Shown: positions 25,355 to 33,189 of the stretch, one piece after another
How the letters are laid out: every line of letters begins with the position of its first letter
How positions within the stretch are numbered: position 1 is the stretch's first letter
Assembly: GCA_024399655.1 (NCBI GenBank)
Contig: JAKSNP010000004.1
Span: forward strand, 1 to 64,000
Reading direction: 5' to 3'
DNA from: Paludibacteraceae bacterium
GTDB taxonomy: Bacteria > Bacteroidota > Bacteroidia > Bacteroidales > Paludibacteraceae
Length of the DNA: 64,000 nucleotides
Notes under the pieces: model-generated
The model's database searches: none
Told to the model about the DNA's origin: nothing
What the model saw: the letters and a program-made list of their open reading frames with translations, nothing else
Translations under genes and position numbers: made by a program

Positions 25355-25375
25355 GTACTAAAAAATGTACTAAAA
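25355..25375. repeat. Right copy of 21-bp end repeat (possible integrase arm site)
   Basis: Identical to 120-140, same orientation, about 100 bp inside the right attachment repeat. Confidence 0.6.
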
Positions 25376-25476
25376 AAGAGTGTAAGACCTATTGCTTGAC
25401 AGAACTATAGAGTAACGTGATACATATTCCCTTATTACATTGTAATAAGACGTTGCTTATTGGAATTGTATTTCGG

Positions 25477-25524
25477 GACTCATAATCAGGGGGTCCTAGG
25501 TTCAAGCCCTAGTGGGACCACACA
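25477..25524 (+). repeat. Right attachment-site repeat (displaced tRNA 3' end)
   Basis: Matches 25-72 at 46 of 48 positions, with two compensating changes in the T-stem. It lacks the tRNA 5' half and cannot be functional. By the usual mechanism it is the original chromosomal 3' end of the tRNA gene. Confidence 0.88.
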
Positions 25525-25549
25525 GCAGGCTTCTCGCCTGCTGTTTTTT
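25523..25549 (+). terminator. Original chromosomal terminator of the tRNA
   Basis: CAGCAGGC (25523-25530) pairs perfectly with GCCTGCTG (25536-25543), followed by six T residues. It directly follows the displaced tRNA end and probably ended the tRNA transcript before the element arrived. Confidence 0.8.
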
Positions 25550-25574
25550 ATTTTTTATTTTTTGCTTTTTTTAA

Positions 25575-25641
25575 TTGTCCGATCCGGTCGTTTGAATTAT
25601 CCCGATTGAGTCGTCTGAATTATCCAATCCGGTCGTTTGAC
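25575..25641. repeat. Three tandem 22-23 bp imperfect repeats
   Basis: Units at 25575-25596, 25597-25619 and 25620-25641 follow the pattern TT(A/G)TCC.ATC(C)GGTCGTTTGA with a few changes. The first and third are closest. Function unknown. Nothing else is recognised between 25550 and 25850. Confidence 0.7.
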
Positions 25642-25851
25642 TCGCCAGGCAATATCCAAAAAGATTGCATATTTCTGCCCTGTCTTTTTCGAGAGCTAAA
25701 CGTAACATAAACGTAACATAACCGATACGTTGGGAACTTCTGCAGGTAGGTCGTCGGTCTGCTTTCGTTCAATATACGATGTTTGTTATTTCCGGTTTGG
25801 CTGTAACCGTTTTTTTGCGCCGACATGTGTTTTATCCCCTCAAAAAATAAA

Positions 25852-25884
25852 AAATAGACGCCATCCGTTCTCGCGGACAGCGTC
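25852..25884 (-). terminator. Terminator of the response regulator gene
   Basis: On the minus strand a GACGCTGTCCG/CGGATGGCGTC hairpin (25884-25857, one mismatch) is followed by a T-rich tract. It lies 65 bp past the response regulator stop. Confidence 0.75.
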
Positions 25885-25949
25885 TCCCCCAAAATTATTA
25901 ACCTTATTTATTATACAGTCGTTTTATGACTGTTGTCTTGTTTCGTTTA

Positions 25950-26636
25950 TTACGATAGCGGACTGATAATCTTGTAGCCCTTGCCGTGTACTGCCATGAT
26001 CTTGTATTCGCATCCGGCTTCCTCAAGGAAGTGACGAAGATGGTTTACATATACGCTCAACGAACGGGCTGCGAAGTAAGTGTCGTAGCCCCAGATGGTT
26101 TTCAGAATCATGCTGCGGCTTACTACAGTTTCTTTGCTGCGGCAAAGCATGGCCAATAATTCGCTCTCACGGCTTGAGAGATGCACGTCGTTCAGTAATT
26201 GACGGACACTGTCGAATTTTACGCCTCCTAAATCAAATATCTGTGTCTGCTCGTCTTCGACTCCCATGATTCGACGCATGATGGCTTCGATATGGCAAAT
26301 CAGCAACTCCATCGAGCAGGGCTTGGTTACGTAGTCGTCACATCCGGCTTTATAGGCGGCCAGCATGTCTTCCTGCGACGTGCGTTCGGTGAACATGATC
26401 ACCGGAAGGTCCATGTGACTGTTACGTATTTGGGAAAGGGCTTCCAAACCGGTCATAACGGGCATCAATATGTCCATTACGCATATATCGTAATGTGTGC
26501 TTTGTAGCATTTTGAGGGCCTCGTTGCCGTCACCTGCCAAGTCCACGATATAATTTCTGCTACGGAGATAATCTGCAATTACATAGGACAATGTCTTGTC
26601 GTCATCCACTAACAATAAATTGATTTTTGCTCTCAT
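25950..26636 (-). CDS. rprY: OmpR-family response regulator, RprY-like
   Basis: A 228-residue two-component regulator. The receiver domain (1 to about 120) has the acidic cluster VDDD (10-13), the phosphorylated Asp55 in VMDILMP and Lys in TKP. The switch residue region reads FTE instead of the usual LTA. The C-terminal winged helix (about 130-228) contains the ESELLAMLC recognition region and ends VHGKGYKIISP. This arrangement resembles RprY of Bacteroides and Porphyromonas, an orphan regulator, and no histidine kinase lies beside it here. The rprY name is by resemblance and moderately sure. Confidence 0.8.
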   Translation of the reverse strand: MRAKINLLLVDDDKTLSYVIADYLRSRNYIVDLAGDGNEALKMLQSTHYDICVMDILMPVMTGLEALSQIRNSHMDLPVIMFTERTSQEDMLAAYKAGCDDYVTKPCSMELLICHIEAIMRRIMGVEDEQTQIFDLGGVKFDSVRQLLNDVHLSSRESELLAMLCRSKETVVSRSMILKTIWGYDTYFAARSLSVYVNHLRHFLEEAGCEYKIMAVHGKGYKIISPLS

Positions 26637-26732
26637 ATTTTTAGATTTCTTACCAAAAATTTAGTAACAAAAACCGTGCCAAAGTCGCTTTTGTTGAAAA
26701 AAAGAGTAAAAAAATCAATTTTTTTGAATAAA

Positions 26733-26764
26733 TTTGTTCATTTCATTTATTTTTTGTATCTTTG
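26733..26764 (+). promoter_or_regulatory. Promoter giving a near-leaderless asparaginase mRNA
   Basis: TTTG (26733-26736) and TATCTTTG (26757-26764) are spaced by 20 nt. With a start site about 5-7 nt downstream, only about 3-5 nt would precede the ATG at 26774. Confidence 0.8.
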
Positions 26765-26773
26765 CAACCGCTT

Positions 26774-27808
26774 ATGAAAATACTTCTTATCTTTACCGGG
26801 GGTACCATTTCTATGGTGCGCAATCCCGAGACCGGAGCGCTCCGCCCCGCTGATACGCAAACATTTCGCAAGTTCGTCCCCGAACTTGAAGCCGGAGAGG
26901 CTCAAATTGATATGTTGCCCTTCGATCCTTTGATTGATTCTTCGGATGTCAATCCCGATAATTGGGCTAAAATGGCGCGTGCCGTATACGACCACTACGA
27001 TCAGTACGACGCTTTTGTCGTCCTCCATGGTACGGATACAATGTCTTATTCCGCCTCCGCACTCAGTTTTATGCTTGATAATCTCACCAAGCCGGTCGTC
27101 TTCACTGGTAGCCAGCTCCCCGTCGGCGTGCTGCGTTCTGATGCAAAAGAGAACCTCCTCACCGCTATCGAGATTGCTGCCGCTCTCGACGAAAATGGCC
27201 AAGCCATGGTGCCCGAAGTCTGCGTCTTCTTCGAGAATAAACTCTTCCGAGCCAACCGTACAACCAAGCAGAATGCCGAGCATTTCGAGGCTTTTGCTTC
27301 GCATAATTATCCGGCACTTGCCAAAGCAGGCGTGCATATCAACTATCGCCCCCACCTTATTCTCAAACGCGCTACAGGTGCGCCTTTGCGCTTGCGCGTG
27401 AATACCGACCGCCATGTGGCTGTCCTCAAACTCTTTCCCGGTATCACCGAGGAGCTCGTCAATAGCGTCCTTTCTACTCCTGGTTTGCGCGGTGTGGTGC
27501 TCGAAACATACGGCAGCGGAAACGCCCCCAGCTACGATTGGCTCTATCGCCAACTCAAAGCGGCTATTGATCGAGGCATCATCATTGTCAACAAAACTCA
27601 GTGCTCCACCGGCTCTGTCGAAATGGGCCGCTACGAGGTCAGTCTCCCCTTGCTCAAAGCGGGAGTGCTCTCTGGATATGATATCACAACAGAAGCGCTA
27701 CTGGCCAAAATGATGTACCTCTTTGGTGAATACGGAGACGACACGCCCGAAATTCGGCGACTCTTGCAGACCTCTATCTGCGGCGAAATCACCGTGCAGA
27801 ATTTCTGA
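26774..27808 (+). CDS. ansA: Type I L-asparaginase
   Basis: The enzyme hydrolyses L-asparagine to aspartate and ammonia in the cytoplasm. Start taken at ATG 26774 (344 aa); the frame opens at a TTG inside the promoter's -7 box and cannot start there. The first catalytic threonine is in IFTGGTIS (about 6-13), the second motif is LHGTDTM (about 86-92), followed by FTGSQLP. The absence of a signal peptide fits the cytoplasmic type I form. The short or absent 5' leader suggests leaderless or near-leaderless translation. It is followed after 51 bp by pepD, with which it may be co-transcribed. Confidence 0.92.
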   Translation: MKILLIFTGGTISMVRNPETGALRPADTQTFRKFVPELEAGEAQIDMLPFDPLIDSSDVNPDNWAKMARAVYDHYDQYDAFVVLHGTDTMSYSASALSFMLDNLTKPVVFTGSQLPVGVLRSDAKENLLTAIEIAAALDENGQAMVPEVCVFFENKLFRANRTTKQNAEHFEAFASHNYPALAKAGVHINYRPHLILKRATGAPLRLRVNTDRHVAVLKLFPGITEELVNSVLSTPGLRGVVLETYGSGNAPSYDWLYRQLKAAIDRGIIIVNKTQCSTGSVEMGRYEVSLPLLKAGVLSGYDITTEALLAKMMYLFGEYGDDTPEIRRLLQTSICGEITVQNF

Positions 27809-27859
27809 TCGGCCTGCCGCAACTTTTGATTCATATTTGTTAATAAACATATTTTTATT

Positions 27860-29305
27860 ATGCGTAACCAAGAACCCAAGGCTTTGTGGAACCATTTCTA
27901 CAGCCTTACCCAAATTCCCCGTCCGTCGGGCAAGAAAAAAGAAGTAAGCGATTTCCTCGCTAACTACGGCCGTTCACTCGGTTTGGAAACTATCCAGGAC
28001 GAAATCGGCAATGTCATTATCCGCAAACCCGCTTCTGCCGGAATGGAAAAACATCCCGGTGTTATCCTGCAAGGTCACATGGATATGGTGCCTCAGAAAA
28101 ACAATGATACCGTTTTTGATTTCGAGAAAGATCCTATCCGCGCTTATGTGGAAGATAACGGTGAATGGGTTACCGCTGACGGCACCACTCTCGGCGCTGA
28201 CAATGGTATCGGCGTGGCTACCGCTATGGCTATCTTGGCCGATAAGGACGCTGTACATCCTCCTTTGGAGGCTTTCTTTACCGTCGATGAGGAAACCGGT
28301 ATGTACGGTGCCAACGATCTGAAGGGTGGTGTGCTCCAAGGTAAGGTGCTCCTCAACCTTGACTCCGAATCCGAAGGCGAACTTTATATTGGTTGTGCCG
28401 GTGGTGTGGATACCACCGCTACCTTCGATTTTACACCCGTTCCCGTTGAAGAAGGCGACATCGCTTTCCGTATCGCTCTCGGCGGCTGCAAAGGCGGCCA
28501 CTCCGGTTGTGATATCCACCTCCAACGAGCCAACGCTATTAAACTCCTCTTCCGCTTCCTCAAAGTGGCTGTGGCTGAATACGAGGCTCGCCTCGTCAGC
28601 GTACAGGGCGGCAGCCTCCGCAATGCTATCCCGCGCGAAGCAGAAGCCGTTATCACTATACCTGCTGAAGGTAAAGACGAATTCCTCGAACTCGTCGGAC
28701 AATGGGAAGACCTCTTCATCCGTGAATACGACGGTGTGGAGGACAATATTTCCCTTATGGCCACCGAAGTGCCCTGCCCCGAAATGCAAATCCCCGAAGA
28801 TACTCAGGATTTCCTTATTCATGCTATCTGCGTTTGCCCCCACGGCGTTTACCGCATGATTCCCGAGATGCCTGACATCGTTGAAACCAGCAACAACCTC
28901 TCCACTATCTCTATGGAAGGCAACACTATCAAGGTCCTCTGCCTTACTCGCAGTAGTGTGGAAAGCCGCAAGGAAGAGCTCCGTGAGATGATTCAGTCCG
29001 CTTTCTCAGTCGCAGGTGCCGAAGTGGAATTTAGTGGTGCTTATCCCGGATGGAAACCCAATATCCACAGCCGTGTACTCACGCTGATGCAGCAAATCTA
29101 CAAACGCGAATTCAACGCCGATCCTCGTGTGGTTACCATACATGCAGGGCTCGAGTGCGGTATCATCGGTCGCAACTATCCCGGTATGGATATGATTTCC
29201 TTCGGTCCCACCATTGAGCATCCTCATAGTCCCGACGAGCGCGTCAATATCGCAACGGTTCAGAAATTCTATCGTTTCGTATTGGCTACATTGCGTGAAC
29301 TTTGA
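27860..29305 (+). CDS. pepD: Cytosolic dipeptidase, M20C family (PepD)
   Basis: PepD cleaves dipeptides such as Xaa-His with a two-zinc site. The 481-residue length matches the family. Visible metal-binding motifs are LQGHMDMVPQ (about 68-77), the GADNGIG segment (about 112-118) and the DEETGM segment (about 142-147, with the catalytic Glu), and a dimerisation domain follows. The start ATG is preceded by an A/T-rich leader. It probably works with the upstream asparaginase in peptide and amino-acid use, a central energy source in asaccharolytic Bacteroidales. Confidence 0.92.
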   Translation: MRNQEPKALWNHFYSLTQIPRPSGKKKEVSDFLANYGRSLGLETIQDEIGNVIIRKPASAGMEKHPGVILQGHMDMVPQKNNDTVFDFEKDPIRAYVEDNGEWVTADGTTLGADNGIGVATAMAILADKDAVHPPLEAFFTVDEETGMYGANDLKGGVLQGKVLLNLDSESEGELYIGCAGGVDTTATFDFTPVPVEEGDIAFRIALGGCKGGHSGCDIHLQRANAIKLLFRFLKVAVAEYEARLVSVQGGSLRNAIPREAEAVITIPAEGKDEFLELVGQWEDLFIREYDGVEDNISLMATEVPCPEMQIPEDTQDFLIHAICVCPHGVYRMIPEMPDIVETSNNLSTISMEGNTIKVLCLTRSSVESRKEELREMIQSAFSVAGAEVEFSGAYPGWKPNIHSRVLTLMQQIYKREFNADPRVVTIHAGLECGIIGRNYPGMDMISFGPTIEHPHSPDERVNIATVQKFYRFVLATLREL

Positions 29306-29382
29306 TTCCGATGCTATACGGTTGAATGCCTGAGTGTTCAACGCTCCGTTCTACACTCTTTCTACCGACCAGTTTATAAAAA

Positions 29383-29409
29383 AGTGCCTTTTTTAGGGCA
29401 CTTTTTTTG
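29383..29409 (+). terminator. Rho-independent terminator after pepD
   Basis: AGTGCC (29383-29388) pairs with GGCACT (29397-29402), followed by T residues to 29409. Confidence 0.8.
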
Positions 29410-29416
29410 GTAAAAT

Positions 29417-29448
29417 TTTGGTTATATTAAATATTTTTATTACCTTTG
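29417..29448 (+). promoter_or_regulatory. Consensus promoter of the SHOCT membrane protein
   Basis: TTTG (29417-29420) and TACCTTTG (29441-29448) with 20-nt spacing. The leader to the ATG at 29525 is about 70 nt. Confidence 0.8.
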
Positions 29449-29524
29449 CACCCGAAAACCGACTGTGACGACTAATTGTTAATATTTCAATCAGTCAATA
29501 ATTTAATCAATCAGTCAGTCCGTC

Positions 29525-31231
29525 ATGAATCGTCCACAAGTTAAACGTCTTTTTGTAGCTGCGCGTGTCTTTTATGCGTTGGGTGGTATTTCCACCGCTG
29601 TCGCTGCGTGTAACGTCACTTTCACTTCCGGATCACCGGAGTGGATGCGGGTTTTCCTGTATGCGGTTATTGTTGCCACCGCCTTGTTCCTAATGGGCAT
29701 CGCGCTACAAATCTTCACACATATCCTTCTCCATCGTGCTTCCCGCCAGGCCAAGGCCGAAGGGCACACCGGTGTCGCAGGGCGCTATCGTTGGGCTGCT
29801 TTCTTCCATCGACAGACTGCCTTCTATTATCTGATGATCTGTGCGGCCGTTCTCACCGTGCTTTGGGCTGCAGGTTTGACACACTATGCGTCGCGTGACG
29901 GCTTCCGTGCGTTTATGCCCGAGCAATATCGCACAATGTACATCTATCCTAAGTATAACATGGCCAGCAATCAGCACATGCATCCGGATAAGTTCCTCTA
30001 TCTCGATTACGAACTGGGAAAGCCTGTTATGGATAATAACCTCAGTCTTGTTGGCTACGAGGGTGAAAATAGATCGGATGGCATCTATCTTGATTATAGC
30101 TATTATCGAGTGGTGGCTTACACTTTCGAAGAATTCGAATCACTTTATGCCAATGACGATGACGAAGTTAGTCGGGATGTCAATCGAGCTTATCTCGAGC
30201 TCCAATATGTCCGCCTTAGCGACAAATATCCTTCCGCCCAATTCAAGCAACAGAGCGATATAGCCTGGCTTCCGGCTCCTTATGTGGTTTATGATTGTGC
30301 CGTACCGTCGGCCGAATATAGTTATATGGACGGTGGAAGCGTACGTCAGGCCGATTCCCTTGCATCACGCAACTATATTTTCTGTATGGGCAGCATGCTC
30401 TATCATGTCCGCTTCCTTACGCTCAATATTCCCGGTATCGAGGTCCCCGAACCGCAATTCATCTTCGATCCTGAGATTTCGTCGCAGGCTATGCGCGCTG
30501 GTAGGATAATGCATAATATCTTTCTCATCCCCTTCCTCATCTGCTTGTTGTTCACGTTCTTCTATATGTTCTTCGTGGTGTCGATGCATCGCCGTGCACG
30601 CCGCGAAGCGCCGTTGCTCAATCGCGATGTGCATCGTATTTATGGCTATGTGGTCTGGTGCACGTTTGTCTCTTGCTGCCTGGCGTTCCTTTTCGTGATT
30701 GGCGTTTGCATCTATTATGGTATCGGTAATGCGTGGGACCATGTCTTCTCCACCGTTTTCTGCCGTCTCTGCTTGCTCGCTTTCATTATCTGCCTCTTCG
30801 CTATCCGTCTGCCTATTATCTATAGACTCCAGAATAGGATGTGTTCCCCCGACGACGAATTTCTCGTTTCGCGCAAGCTGCGGAACTTTGTCATCAACAA
30901 GAACGACCGTCGTATGATTTTCGTCTTCCTCTTTGCTCCGATCTATCTGGTGCTACCTTTCCCCGGAGGTATTGTTCTGATTGTGTTCTGCCTGCTGTCG
31001 ATGGTACTCGGCTTTGCGTTTATGATGACTATGTGGGCAGGCAGAATCCGCCGTCATCCCACTGGAACCGAATTGCCTACAGGTGAGGATGCCGAATCGG
31101 CTATTGCCGGAGGCGACTATACTATTGTTGAAGCCAAACTCCAGTGGCTCAAGAATATGGAAGCTCACGGCCTTATCTCTCCCGAGGAGTATTCCGCTAA
31201 GCGCGCCGATATCCTCGATTCGCTGCATTGA
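29525..31231 (+). CDS. Multi-pass membrane protein with C-terminal SHOCT domain
   Basis: A 568-residue protein with hydrophobic segments at about 8-30, 40-65, 95-118, 330-355, 375-400, 410-430 and 460-500, so about seven to eight membrane helices. Between the third and fourth lies a large polar domain (about 120-325), probably outside the cytoplasm. The last 35 residues (AKLQWLKNMEAHGLISPEEYSAKRADIL) form a SHOCT module, a short oligomerisation motif common in bacterial membrane proteins. The family is otherwise not recognised. It is monocistronic, with its own promoter and a strong terminator. Confidence 0.8.
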   Translation: MNRPQVKRLFVAARVFYALGGISTAVAACNVTFTSGSPEWMRVFLYAVIVATALFLMGIALQIFTHILLHRASRQAKAEGHTGVAGRYRWAAFFHRQTAFYYLMICAAVLTVLWAAGLTHYASRDGFRAFMPEQYRTMYIYPKYNMASNQHMHPDKFLYLDYELGKPVMDNNLSLVGYEGENRSDGIYLDYSYYRVVAYTFEEFESLYANDDDEVSRDVNRAYLELQYVRLSDKYPSAQFKQQSDIAWLPAPYVVYDCAVPSAEYSYMDGGSVRQADSLASRNYIFCMGSMLYHVRFLTLNIPGIEVPEPQFIFDPEISSQAMRAGRIMHNIFLIPFLICLLFTFFYMFFVVSMHRRARREAPLLNRDVHRIYGYVVWCTFVSCCLAFLFVIGVCIYYGIGNAWDHVFSTVFCRLCLLAFIICLFAIRLPIIYRLQNRMCSPDDEFLVSRKLRNFVINKNDRRMIFVFLFAPIYLVLPFPGGIVLIVFCLLSMVLGFAFMMTMWAGRIRRHPTGTELPTGEDAESAIAGGDYTIVEAKLQWLKNMEAHGLISPEEYSAKRADILDSLH

Positions 31232-31299
31232 CATCTCTTTGGAGGTACTTTTGTGCTAAAAGAAAATTTTTTGCTGTTTAAAGATTTTAGTATTATTCT

Positions 31300-31347
31300 A
31301 ACAAGGTAGCAGCCGAAATGATTTCGCCTGCTGCTTTGTTGTTTTTT
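31300..31347 (+). terminator. Long rho-independent terminator
   Basis: A 20-nt arm (31300-31319) faces 31321-31340 with a few mismatches and is followed by seven T residues. It ends the SHOCT membrane protein gene. The rest of the 350-bp gap to 31584 holds only the next promoter. Confidence 0.85.
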
Positions 31348-31522
31348 GAGTCCATTAATCAGTCAAACAGTTAATCACTCGACTTTACGTTTACGGCATT
31401 CTTTTGTCTTTTCTTCTTGTAATTTTGCACATTGTCTTCCTTTTAATAGACATTTATTAAGAAAAATAACGGAAAAATTGATATTTTTTCATTATTTTCT
31501 TGTATATTCCAAAAAATGTTTG

Positions 31523-31530
31523 TATCTTTG
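31523..31530 (+). promoter_or_regulatory. Promoter of the TPR lipoprotein
   Basis: TATCTTTG fits the -7 element. Only TTG, not TTTG, is present about 20 nt upstream (31500-31502). The start codon is 53 bp downstream. Confidence 0.6.
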
Positions 31531-31583
31531 CAATCGGAAACGGAAAATAGGGTTCTTTTTGTTTTCGTTTCGCCTTTGTGGAT

Positions 31584-32453
31584 ATGAAGAAGATTCTTTG
31601 GATATGGGTCGTTCTTGTCCTCGTGTTGGGCAGTTGCCGCCGTTCTCCTATGGCGGATTCCTCTCAACGTGTATCTTCCGACAGTCTTTTGGCTCAGGCC
31701 ACGCCCGTCCCCTATCCGGAGGTACCTTGGTTGGCACGTCTTACCGGTTTCTTCGGTTCCACCAAGCAAGCAGAGCGTTTCGCGCAATGGGCTTTCACGG
31801 CTTATAATGATTCCCTTTACACATTGGCTGTTTATTATTGCGATTGTGCCTTGGCTTGCAATTATCGTTTCTGGCCCGCTTATCATATCCGCGGATTTGT
31901 TCATTATATGCAATGTGATTACGAAGCTGCTGCTGACGACTACGAGCATGTGCTGCGTCTCAACAAGCATCGTGATTATTTCCTTTTGGAGGGTGGCGAT
32001 ACGCTCACCTGTTTGGATTGTGCGGTTTGTCTGGCTTATAGTTATTGCAGTTTGGCTCGTTATACGGATGCGGTGGAATTTGTGAAGAGTCAGTTCACTT
32101 ATTTCCCCGGAGATTATCAGTTGATTGAGTCCTTGTCGTGGGCATATACGATGTTAGGCAATTTTCCGTTGGCGGGAAAGTGGGCTAACAAGATTGTGGA
32201 TAGGGATCCTTTCTATGCTCATTTTCTTTTGGGGTATAATGCGGAGCAGCAAGGGCGTCTCGGCATAGCTATACAGAATTATCTGAAGGCGTTGGAGATC
32301 AATCCCGAGTCGGCGTCTATCATGTATAATTTGGCGAACGTCTATTGGGCTCATGACGAGAAGGAGGAGTCACTTGCTTGGCGTCTCAAGGCGGCTCGTT
32401 TGGGAGACCCCAACAGTCAGGCTTGGCTGCGCTCCCAATCGATGGACTGGTAA
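31584..32453 (+). CDS. Tetratricopeptide-repeat lipoprotein, 289 aa
   Basis: Start at ATG 31584 (a GTG two codons earlier is less likely). The signal peptide ends in LVLVLGSC, a lipobox, so Cys is probably lipidated and the protein attached to the membrane. Four or more TPR units follow (about 70-285), for example AYHIRGFVHYMQCDYEAAADDYEHVLRL (split here as AYHIRGFVHYM and AADDYEHVLRL) and GIAIQNYLKALEINPESASI. TPRs make protein-binding surfaces. Its partners are not evident; it is monocistronic and not part of a recognised operon. Confidence 0.82.
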   Translation: MKKILWIWVVLVLVLGSCRRSPMADSSQRVSSDSLLAQATPVPYPEVPWLARLTGFFGSTKQAERFAQWAFTAYNDSLYTLAVYYCDCALACNYRFWPAYHIRGFVHYMQCDYEAAADDYEHVLRLNKHRDYFLLEGGDTLTCLDCAVCLAYSYCSLARYTDAVEFVKSQFTYFPGDYQLIESLSWAYTMLGNFPLAGKWANKIVDRDPFYAHFLLGYNAEQQGRLGIAIQNYLKALEINPESASIMYNLANVYWAHDEKEESLAWRLKAARLGDPNSQAWLRSQSMDW

Positions 32454-33189
32454 ATCGTGTGCTCTGCACTTCTTCAGAGGCAAAACGGCAGCATTTCAGT
32501 TGTTTTCTATTTCATTTCCTTATTATTTTTTTCTATATTGTCGCTCCCGCATAAACTTATTGTCTTCGTTTTATTTCGAATATTTTTTCTCTATATTGAT
32601 CGCTCTAAAATCTCGTATCTCGTTGCTTCTATACTCCAACAAAATCTTAAAAACAGAATATTTTTTCTTCTTTTAGGTTAGAGAACTTTTAGAGAAGGGT
32701 TAGAGAAGGATTATAAAAAATCGTTCTCTGGCGAAAATCTTAAAAATAGAACATTTCTTATTCCCCTCTCCATGTGAATTTGGCAATACTAACCGAATTT
32801 TTAATATAAATGGTGAAATATTAATGTTTTTGCATAAAAAGTGAATTTTTTAGACGAAAAATTTGTTTATTTAACTTTTTTATATTACCTTTGCACACGA
32901 TTTAACGAACTGCGCTTTTTTTGAGGTTCGTCATATCCCTCCTTTGACCCGTCATCGCTTCTTTTGGATGACATAGCTGTTGTGGTGAATATGTATTACA
33001 ATGATTGCTATGCCATCTGTTGTTGTGTACCCACCAACCGGGCGAGGACGCATTTCCATGATTACAAAACACTTTACATGCATATAGGTGAAGACCTGAG
33101 GACCTGCTTACCGACACTCTCATGTATCCTCTTTTTGATATGAAGAGCTAAATGGCGAACTGAAGGCAAAAACGAATTGACCCATCGGT
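32454..33189. other. 736-bp gap with a promoter and a long leader
   Basis: No convincing gene. A consensus promoter lies at TTTG 32862-32865 and TACCTTTG 32886-32893 (20-nt spacing), so the next gene would have a leader of about 290 nt, much longer than usual here. In that leader a 50-codon frame (32991-33143) is open, but its Cys- and Thr-rich product is not protein-like enough to call. The first 400 bp are T-rich and empty as far as I can tell. Confidence 0.6.

Larger units (their letters stand above)
25..25524. mobile_element. Integrative element in the 3' end of a tRNA-CAT gene
   Basis: A 48-bp segment of the tRNA (25-72) recurs at 25477-25524 with two differences. The tyrosine recombinase and excisionase-like genes lie just inside the right copy, and a 21-bp repeat lies near both ends (120-140 and 25355-25375). 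This is the usual layout of an element integrated by site-specific recombination at a tRNA 3' end: the left tRNA is completed by element DNA, and the right copy is the displaced original. Cargo includes DNA methylases, a type I restriction-modification system, an AAA+ ATPase and a primase-like gene. I see no relaxase, type IV secretion or phage structural genes, so self-transfer is not supported. The exact crossover point within the 48 bp cannot be read from the sequence. Confidence 0.88.

Noticed and set aside
25168-25410. 80-codon plus-strand frame between the integrase and the right attachment repeat
   Set aside because: It begins inside the integrase terminator, runs through a promoter and the 21-bp repeat, and its product is low-complexity Phe/Lys-rich sequence.
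1-25524. Conjugative transposon or prophage
   Set aside because: No relaxase, coupling protein, tra genes, capsid, terminase or tail proteins could be recognised in the element.
32353-32681. Plus-strand frames at the end of the TPR lipoprotein gene
   Set aside because: They start inside the lipoprotein gene in another frame or run through T-rich noncoding DNA, giving Phe/Tyr/Leu-rich products.
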